Source: Andalucia godoyi (taxonomy: Eukaryota > Discoba > Jakobea > Jakobida > Andaluciidae). From it: a DNA stretch of 64,000 bases. Shown here piece by piece: positions 58,449 through 64,000 of the stretch. The stretch lies in NCBI GenBank assembly GCA_009859145.1, contig VRVR01000053.1:142375-206374 (forward strand), written 5' to 3'. The translations under genes were made by a program, and so were the position numbers. The notes beneath the pieces are model-generated. The model had not been told where the DNA came from and made no database searches. It saw only the letters and a program-made list of their open reading frames with translations. Each line of letters begins with the position of its first letter. The stretch's first letter is position 1.

Positions 58449-59453
58449 ATGATGTGGTCTGTAGTTGCGCGTCGGTGTTTTGCATCGTCATCGTCGGCGG
58501 GGTCTCGAGTGCTGGTGTTTGTCGAACATGACGGAAAAAACATTTTACCTGCAACATTGAGTGCGATTTCGGCTGCGTCGCAGCTGTCGTCGGATGTGAC
58601 GCTTCTTGTCGCGTCGGGTGGAGCAGGCGCTGTTGTGGATGCCGCTTCAAAGGTAAAGGGAGCCACGCGTGTTCTGTTTGCGAATGATGGTGCGTTTGAA
58701 CACAATGTTGCAGAAAACCTTGCAAACTTGATTGCGCGGGTGCATGCAACCTTTGGATTTTCTCACATTCTCGCGTCTGCATCGGCACTCGGCAAATCTG
58801 TCCTCCCACGAGTGGCTGCGTCCATGGAAGTCCAACCAATCTCGGAAATTACAGCAATCAAGGACGAATCCACATTTGTGCGCCCGATTTACGCAGGAAA
58901 CGCTGTCGCCACTGTCCGATCCAAGGACCCCGTCAAGGTTGTTACGGTGCGTTCCACTGCATTCGACAAGGCAGTCATTGGAAATGACGCCAATGCATCG
59001 ATCGAGCCTGCCCCCACGGCGCAAAACGAACCTGCCGATCTCGGGCTTACCAAGTGGATATCGGCAGAACTGTCGAAAAGCGAGCGGCCCGAACTGGGCT
59101 CTGCGCGTGTGATTGTCTCGGGTGGTCGGGCGCTTGGGTCCGGAGAAAACTTCAAGATTCTCGAAGCACTCGCTGACAAGCTTGGTGGTGCCGTCGGAGC
59201 CTCGCGAGCCGCCGTGGATGCTGGGTATGTCTCCAACGATTTGCAGATTGGACAGACCGGCAAGGTCGTCGCCCCAGAACTTTATGTGGCAGTCGGAATT
59301 TCAGGTGCCATTCAGCATCTGGCAGGTATGAAGGACTCCAAGACAATTGTCGCCATCAACAAGGATCCCGAAGCACCCATATTCCAAGTCGCGGATTACG
59401 GTCTCGTTGCCGATCTCTTCGCTGCCATCCCCGAACTGACAAAGAGGATTTGA
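58449..59453 (+). CDS. ETFA: Electron transfer flavoprotein alpha subunit
   Basis: A 334-aa protein from the ATG at 58449 (MMWSVVARRCFASSSS, a matrix presequence). N-terminal domain SRVLVFVEHDGKNILPATLSAI. C-terminal FAD-binding domain: RVIVSGGRALGSGENF, LADKLGGAVGASRAAVDAGYV, QIGQTGKVVAPELYVAVGISGAIQHLAGM and TIVAINKDPEAPIFQVADYGLV; these are the strongly conserved ETFA blocks. With ETFB it passes electrons from fatty-acid and amino-acid dehydrogenases to ETF-QO. The ETFB gene is not in the window. Length matches the family (about 315-335). Confidence 0.97.
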   Translation: MMWSVVARRCFASSSSAGSRVLVFVEHDGKNILPATLSAISAASQLSSDVTLLVASGGAGAVVDAASKVKGATRVLFANDGAFEHNVAENLANLIARVHATFGFSHILASASALGKSVLPRVAASMEVQPISEITAIKDESTFVRPIYAGNAVATVRSKDPVKVVTVRSTAFDKAVIGNDANASIEPAPTAQNEPADLGLTKWISAELSKSERPELGSARVIVSGGRALGSGENFKILEALADKLGGAVGASRAAVDAGYVSNDLQIGQTGKVVAPELYVAVGISGAIQHLAGMKDSKTIVAINKDPEAPIFQVADYGLVADLFAAIPELTKRI

Positions 59454-59707
59454 CCACTTTGTTTTTCAAACACTCGCATTCACGTAGTTATGAATAAAAT
59501 TCCTAAAATTAAAAACAAAACATATCCAGAAACAAAAAAGAAAAAAGAAAGAGAAAAATAAAATAAAATGATGAAATAGCTACAACATGAGAAGTATAGC
59601 GATGTGCATTCTTCATGAAGACATCCTTCTTGGGTTTATGAAGGAAATTTTGCCAGGAAACAAACAGACAAGAAAGACTCTCCAGGCTCACCAGCCTTAC
59701 GCGACCC
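59454..59707. other. Convergent 3' intergenic region
   Basis: 254 bp, A-rich near 59485-59570, AATAAAAT-like signals for both flanking genes. No gene. Confidence 0.5.
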
Positions 59708-60325
59708 TCAAGCGATAGTGCAGATACTGAAAAGAGAGCACGAGTTCTCGCAGTACTCTGGGACAGCAAACAAGGAGTCGTCGAATGGGCCGGTTTTGAA
59801 CGACGCCTGTGTGAACACCTGGTCGTCGTTTGGCTCCTGGAAGAGACGGCATGGGACGTTGTCGCTGTTCTGCGAATAGTAGTTGGGCTGCAGGCCCTTC
59901 TGCATGAACCGCTGGCAAGTCTGGCCGTTCACCACTTCGGTGCCATTGTACGCAGCTCCACTAAGCCACGAGCTCTTCACGATGCCGCAGCCCTTCTCGG
60001 CAGTGCAGCACATGCAGCAGTACTTGAGCTCCGGGAACACCAAGTATCGCTTTCCATCGCGAACCAGATGGGAGCAGGGGGTGTCCTCATGCTTGACCGA
60101 TCCGCAGTATCGGTCGCCCTTTGCAGAGTCGCGATATATCAACTCACGGGCATTTGGTTCGTCGTAGTACTGATATCCCTTCGTCACATCCGCCGTGATG
60201 ATCTTTGTCTTTTCTTCAAATTCAATATAGAATTGAGCCGGCCACACAGGCGCTGGCTGTGCTTGTACAGCAACTGCAATCACCACCACAACACAAGTAA
60301 CAGCGAAAACGACCGTCGCGCGCAT
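59708..60325 (-). CDS. Secreted Cys-rich protein, unknown family
   Basis: A 205-aa protein with a signal peptide of about 22 residues (MRATVVFAVTCVVVVIAVAVQA). The mature part starts PAPVWPAQFYIEFEEKTKI and has at least twelve cysteines, including CGSVKHEDTPC, LKYCCMCCTAEKGCGI, TCQRF, PCRLF and YCENSCSLFSIC. A W/F-rich, YYD, CC-x-C pattern of this kind occurs in small secreted families of protists and some ependymin-related proteins, but I cannot place it firmly. An NGT sequon suggests glycosylation. Function unknown; probably extracellular or lumenal. Confidence 0.72.
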   Translation of the reverse strand: MRATVVFAVTCVVVVIAVAVQAQPAPVWPAQFYIEFEEKTKIITADVTKGYQYYDEPNARELIYRDSAKGDRYCGSVKHEDTPCSHLVRDGKRYLVFPELKYCCMCCTAEKGCGIVKSSWLSGAAYNGTEVVNGQTCQRFMQKGLQPNYYSQNSDNVPCRLFQEPNDDQVFTQASFKTGPFDDSLFAVPEYCENSCSLFSICTIA

Positions 60326-60918
60326 TTTTCAGATATTTTTTTTTTTTTCAACAACGCCTTTTCTCTGCACTGGTGGAATTTCCCACAGAAATACTGAAAC
60401 AAAGACGACAACGGCGACGACGACGACGCCAAGCACTTTGCGCCCTTCTCGACCTGGTTGACGCGCTTTGAGTGATGCAACGAGACTCTACGACCCACCT
60501 GGCTGTTCCCCATGCTGCTTGAGGCATGATTGATGGCAGATGAGGCGCGATTCCTCCGATCGCGCCTTTTGGTTTGCATGCTTCATCAAAAAAAATTATA
60601 AAAATCAGAGAGATTGAAAACTCTGTTATTGCTGTCTTTGATTCCTTTTTCTATTTTCTTTTTCTATTTTCTTTTTCTATTTTCTTTTTCCTCTTTTCCT
60701 TTCCTTTCCTTTCCTTTCCGTTTCGTTCCTTTCTTTTCTTTTTGGTTGTTGTTGTAAATTCACTGACCACTCATTCTTGAGTGTAATGAACATCCATTGC
60801 AAATAATTAGAACAACAGCAACAACAACACTATCAGGTCATCATTTTTCTTTGCTTCGTTATCTTTATCATTTCTAATACAGGAAGAATAAAAAAGAAGA
60901 GGAAAGGAAAAGGAGGAG
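60326..60918. promoter_or_regulatory. Divergent region with T/C tracts
   Basis: 593 bp between a minus-strand gene start and a plus-strand start (60919), containing the candidate small gene above. A TTTTTCTATTTTC-type 13-nt unit repeats about three to four times at 60643-60690, then TTTCC pentamers to about 60720. All are pyrimidine on the plus (coding) strand. Confidence 0.65.
60329..60586 (-). CDS. Possible small spliced membrane protein (70 aa)
   Basis: Tentative: join 60329..60453 and 60499..60586 (complement), 213 nt. Exon 1 begins MKHANQKARSEESRLICHQS. A 45-nt intron with GT...AG ends (GTGGGT donor, CAACCAG acceptor) would join it to GREGRKVLGVVVVAVVVFV, which gives a clear hydrophobic segment between positive ends. 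The valine run comes from a GTC repeat, so it may be chance. The stop (TGA, 60329-60331) is only 3 nt before, and in frame with, the start of the next gene at 60325. The intron is very short and the donor differs from that of UFM1. Treat as a candidate only. Confidence 0.3.
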
Positions 60919-62097
60919 ATGCATTCATCGAGTTCAGCTGGTGGTTCTCCAATGGGATCGTTCGCGAGTGTTTTGTATCGGCTGCGCAAGAGAACAGGGC
61001 TGGTCAAGGCGACTTGTTTCAAACACCCGATCGTATTCGCGGCAGTGCTGTTGCTCACATTTTTTGTTCTTTTGGCGATGGCCATGTCGTCTGGGAACGA
61101 GTGGAGGAGTCCTGCAGAGTTGGAACACGCAGACCCGCTTCCGCATCAATGCCTCGTTCTCGGCGGATGTTCCAAGAATGAGTTTTTCGAGTATCTTCCC
61201 CCGAGCAGAATGCGTGTGACCTCGGTTCTCGACACAGAAACTGGGAAGTTCATCCACGAGCTACCGTCTACAGTCTCGCAAGATCTGGCCGTTGTGGTTC
61301 CGTACGTCGAAAGTCATCTGGAGGAGTTGCAAGACTCCATTCGGTTGTGGGGCACCGATGACCTGTCGCCGGGGGTCTCAAAACAGGCGTCTGTATTGGT
61401 GTTCTACTTTAATGCATCTCCACAGCAGCAGCGCACGCATATCCAGTTGTTGCGCGACGCCATCATGCTGAAATGCGGATTGTACTGCAAAGATGCATTC
61501 TCGCATGTCGTGTTCTTGGCGGCAAACGTCCTTTCGTGGCAAGATGCGTACACGGCAACCGCGGAAAACAAGGAACAGCAGACGGTCAAGACATCCGTGG
61601 GGACTGTCTACATGTTCTATCCGCTGTTTTTCCATCCATTCTTGAAATCCCATTTCAAATTCTTCTTTTACATGGAGCCAGATGTGAAACCCATCCGAGC
61701 GAACTGGCTACCGCATGTTGTGGACCAGATTCGAGCACGGCCGGACGCATTGATGCTGGGTAGCATTTTCCGAGGACAGTTCCCAGAAGACATGCCAAAA
61801 TACGGAATCACGTTCCTGGTGCACATCAATGGAAATGCAATCTACAGGCTTGGTGATCACGCTTTTGAAGAGTATTTGCGCTTCGTGTGGTCGAAGTGGC
61901 CCCATCAGGCATTTGATATTCAAATCAGAACAGGGCTGTATCAGGAAGAGCCGTGGGAGTTTATCCAAAATAACTTCCATCGTTTCGTCGCAGGTGACTG
62001 GATTCAGAACAATGGTCGCACTGCATATTCAAAGTCCCAGCTGCTTGCGTCGTCTCCAAACACATTCCTTGTCCACTCTAGGTATCAGCAACCTTAG
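60919..62097 (+). CDS. Type II membrane glycosyltransferase-like protein
   Basis: A 392-aa protein. It has a short cytoplasmic N-terminus, one TM anchor at about 37-56 (HPIVFAAVLLLTFFVLLAMA), then a lumenal domain: VSQDLAVVVPYVESHLEELQDSI, ASVLVFYFNASP, HVVFLAANVLSWQDAY, FKFFFYMEPDVKPIRANWL, HINGNAIYRLGDHAFEEYL and FDIQI. A GT-A-like order with an EPD metal-site-like motif, typical of Golgi glycosyltransferases of plants and protists. Acceptor and sugar unknown. Its neighbour is a nucleotide-sugar dehydrase-like gene, so a role in a shared glycan pathway is an inference from position only. Confidence 0.65.
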   Translation: MHSSSSAGGSPMGSFASVLYRLRKRTGLVKATCFKHPIVFAAVLLLTFFVLLAMAMSSGNEWRSPAELEHADPLPHQCLVLGGCSKNEFFEYLPPSRMRVTSVLDTETGKFIHELPSTVSQDLAVVVPYVESHLEELQDSIRLWGTDDLSPGVSKQASVLVFYFNASPQQQRTHIQLLRDAIMLKCGLYCKDAFSHVVFLAANVLSWQDAYTATAENKEQQTVKTSVGTVYMFYPLFFHPFLKSHFKFFFYMEPDVKPIRANWLPHVVDQIRARPDALMLGSIFRGQFPEDMPKYGITFLVHINGNAIYRLGDHAFEEYLRFVWSKWPHQAFDIQIRTGLYQEEPWEFIQNNFHRFVAGDWIQNNGRTAYSKSQLLASSPNTFLVHSRYQQP

Positions 62098-62395
62098 TCA
62101 ACAACACCTCCCTCTCATTCCATCGAATTAATGATTATTATTAATTAAAATACTAAGCAGATAAACAGAAATAGCAGCTTTCATTTTGTGTGCACTTCAT
62201 GCGCAAGGTTCCCGATTGCATCGGCCTCCAAAGGGGACCACTGCATACAGTACACGGACTAAAGTGGCTCGAGATGATTTGTGAATGATGAGTGGAAATG
62301 CTGACGCGTCGTGTCTCCTGGGTCAGCGACAGAGTGGCATGCAGTCAAAAATAAAATGAATAGAATGATTTTGCGACAAAACGCCAAAAGACAGT
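62098..62395. other. Convergent 3' intergenic region
   Basis: 298 bp. AATTAATGATTATTATTAATTAAAA-type AT stretch around 62125-62150. No gene. Confidence 0.5.
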
Positions 62396-63649
62396 TTACT
62401 GCTTAAAGAACTTGTGGATGACATCGCACACATAGTCGACATCTTCGATCTCCAGTCCGTGGTGGCAACCGACCATGAAGCAGTCCTTCATGATACGGTC
62501 GGAGCCAGGGAAGGTGTCGACATCATATCCGTACTTCTCACACAGAGGGCGGTATGCAGGGTGTCTGAGAATGTTTCCTGCAAAGAAGACGCGCGTTTGG
62601 ATGTCGTGATCTTCGAGCCAGGTCAGCAGCTCACGGCGACGCACGCCGTCCCCGACAATGAACGGCATAGCCAGCCAGTTCGGCTTGATGGAGTCGTTGG
62701 GCAACAGCAGCTTTCCGGAGTCACCAAGATCCTTGAGGTTTGCGAGATAGCGCTCAGCGAGGGTACGACGCTTCTCCAGGAGCCAGTTAAGCTTCGCGGC
62801 TTGGACCAGACCAAAAGCAGATTGCATCTCAACACCTTTGAAGTTGTATCCAAGAACACCGTACAAGAACTTGAAGTCGTACTCGATGCCGTCGACCGAG
62901 TGGCCAAAGCGATCCGAGATGTCCTCACGGTTGTCGCCAACACGCCCCCAGTCACGGAACATCATGGCAGTCTTCACGTGTTCCGGGGAGTTGAACATTA
63001 CCATTCCTCCTCCTCCACCGGCCGTGATGACATGAGACGCATAGAACGACGTGACGGCCACGTCCGTTTCGGGAGTGTGCGTGATCGTATCGCACGAGTC
63101 TTCGATAAGAACGATGTCATCACGTCGACCCAGGCGCACAAGCTCTTCATGGAGGCCTTTCCAGTCAGGCTTGTTACCACCCAGGTTCGGGATAAAGAAT
63201 GCCTTGGTCTTCGGGGTGAGGACTGCCAGCATTTGCTGCAGCGTCGGAACAAAAGACACTGCATCGATATCACAGAAGACAGGCGTAAAGTTCAGCTGCA
63301 CCAAAGGGGCAACAGTAGTTGAGAACGTACACGCCGGAGTCACAACTTCGTCACCGGCCTTGAGACCCGGTCCAAGCAGAGCGAGGACATTGGCGGACGA
63401 CCCAGAGTTCACAAAGATGCCAAACTTCTTTCCAAAACGTTTGGCAATCGTCATTTCAAACTCCTTGGTTCGTGGACCAAATCCAGCAAGCCATCCATCC
63501 CGAAGACACGCCTCCACAGCCTTGATCTCATCTTCGCCATACGCCTGAAACTTGTAGGGGGCGTACCAGACCTTGCCACGAGGACCAGACCCAAGACGGG
63601 CTTGCGCACCGCCAAGCATGTAGTTAGAATCCACAGAAAGAGTTGCCAT
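62396..63649 (-). CDS. DegT/DnrJ-fold nucleotide-sugar 3-dehydrase-like enzyme
   Basis: A 417-aa PLP-fold protein from the ATG at 63649 (MATLSVDSNYMLGGAQ); the 48 codons upstream are Phe/Leu-rich tract translation. Family blocks: YGEDEIKAVEACLRDGW; FGIFVNSGSSANVLALLG (phosphate loop); VVTPACTFSTTVAPL; VLIEDSCDT (Asp184 pairs with the pyridine N); SFYASHVITAG; FRDWGRV; LGYNFKGVEMQSAFGL. The Schiff-base Lys expected in SFxxxK is His206, the hallmark of PMP-using dehydrases such as CDP-glucose E1/RfbH and GDP-colitose ColD. The extra E1 cysteines that bind [2Fe-2S] after FRDWGR are absent, so it is closer to ColD-type chemistry. Likely role: 3-deoxygenation of a sugar nucleotide; substrate unknown. 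Confidence 0.88.
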   Translation of the reverse strand: MATLSVDSNYMLGGAQARLGSGPRGKVWYAPYKFQAYGEDEIKAVEACLRDGWLAGFGPRTKEFEMTIAKRFGKKFGIFVNSGSSANVLALLGPGLKAGDEVVTPACTFSTTVAPLVQLNFTPVFCDIDAVSFVPTLQQMLAVLTPKTKAFFIPNLGGNKPDWKGLHEELVRLGRRDDIVLIEDSCDTITHTPETDVAVTSFYASHVITAGGGGGMVMFNSPEHVKTAMMFRDWGRVGDNREDISDRFGHSVDGIEYDFKFLYGVLGYNFKGVEMQSAFGLVQAAKLNWLLEKRRTLAERYLANLKDLGDSGKLLLPNDSIKPNWLAMPFIVGDGVRRRELLTWLEDHDIQTRVFFAGNILRHPAYRPLCEKYGYDVDTFPGSDRIMKDCFMVGCHHGLEIEDVDYVCDVIHKFFKQ

Positions 63650-64000
63650 GTTGAAGGAATCTCCAGAAAAAGAATTTGAAGCAACGACTGACACGACAAG
63701 AAGCAGGAAGAAGAAGAAAAAGAAAAGAAGAAAAGAAGAAAAGAAACAGGAGGAAACAGAAAGAAATAGAAGGAAAGAAAAGAAAGTGCACACGTGACGA
63801 GTGGAAGACTGTGTGTCACCAAAAGGAGAGTAGCAAAAAATTCGCCAACCGGGGAATCAGGGGGCCTCTGACAAGCAGTGACAGCACTGACAGCCCAGGT
63901 CAGACCAGATGCGAAAATCGTCGCCGCCTTTTCCAGAGACCCCGCCGCCAATATGTGTTACGACCCAAGTCGATTTTCGGCGAACTCGTGCTTTGAAATA
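63650..64000. other. Right edge, upstream of dehydrase gene; no gene seen
   Basis: 351 bp. Purine-rich on plus strand (about 63705-63785), giving the usual pyrimidine tract before the minus-strand start. No start, stop or domain in the last 200 bases convinces me of another gene. Confidence 0.5.

Noticed and set aside
63676-63996. Plus-strand ORF at the right edge
   Set aside because: Lys/Glu/Arg-rich translation of the purine tract upstream of the dehydrase gene; no domain and no codon-usage support.
1-64000. CRISPR arrays, insertion sequences, integrated viral genes
   Set aside because: No regularly spaced direct repeats with unique spacers, no transposase or integrase domains, and no viral hallmark proteins were seen.

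Overview
The window is nuclear DNA from a compact, intron-poor, mitochondriate, free-living-type protist. Long uninterrupted ORFs encode typically eukaryotic proteins: UFM1, LSM1, fimbrin, alpha-actinin, RalGAP-beta, a SUMO-type protease, poly(ADP-ribose) glycohydrolase and REEP/HVA22. TAA, TAG and TGA are all used as stops. Genes lie on both strands with gaps of about 0.1-1.2 kb, often as divergent pairs sharing one short promoter region. Only two genes clearly call for introns (UFM1) or may need one (60.3-60.6 kb). A CFAP20DC-like fragment hints at a flagellate. The lineage cannot be fixed from this sequence; a gene-dense excavate-like or similar protist is a guess.

Layout. 0-3 kb: CFAP20DC-like fragment and CTP synthase. 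3-9.5 kb: organellar-type IleRS, inositol-3-phosphate synthase and an RNase P/MRP Pop5/Rpp14-family subunit. 9.8-17 kb: fimbrin, an unknown poly-Asp protein, a Sec14-like lipid-transfer protein and UFM1. 17-29 kb: RalGAP-beta-like protein with giant Ser tracts, a polytopic membrane protein, URC4/DUF1688 and alpha-actinin. 29-34.4 kb: Ulp/SENP protease and a thioredoxin-fold protein. 34.4-52.4 kb is more accessory in character: a beta-lactamase-fold hydrolase, a secreted stanniocalcin-like protein, a broken FkbM-like methyltransferase, a DUF900-like hydrolase, an HMG-box protein, an unknown protein, REEP/HVA22 and an LRR membrane receptor. This stretch carries a diverged dispersed repeat at about 36, 48 and 51.5 kb. 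52.4-59.5 kb: PARG and LSM1, then four consecutive mitochondrial-protein genes (MRM2, ribosome recycling factor, NFU1, ETF-alpha). 59.7-64 kb: a secreted Cys-rich protein, a possible small spliced membrane protein, a type II glycosyltransferase-like protein and a nucleotide-sugar dehydrase-like enzyme in which His replaces the usual PLP lysine.

Shared themes are mitochondrial translation and Fe-S/electron transfer (IleRS, MRM2, mRRF, NFU1, ETFA), actin bundling (fimbrin, alpha-actinin), ubiquitin-like and ADP-ribose modification (UFM1, Ulp, PARG), and glycan or surface functions (dehydrase, GT-like protein, FkbM relic, LRR receptor). Intergenic DNA is rich in simple repeats and strand-asymmetric purine/pyrimidine tracts; pyrimidine tracts on the coding strand commonly lie just upstream of start codons. 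I found no tRNA, rRNA, CRISPR array or intact transposon.
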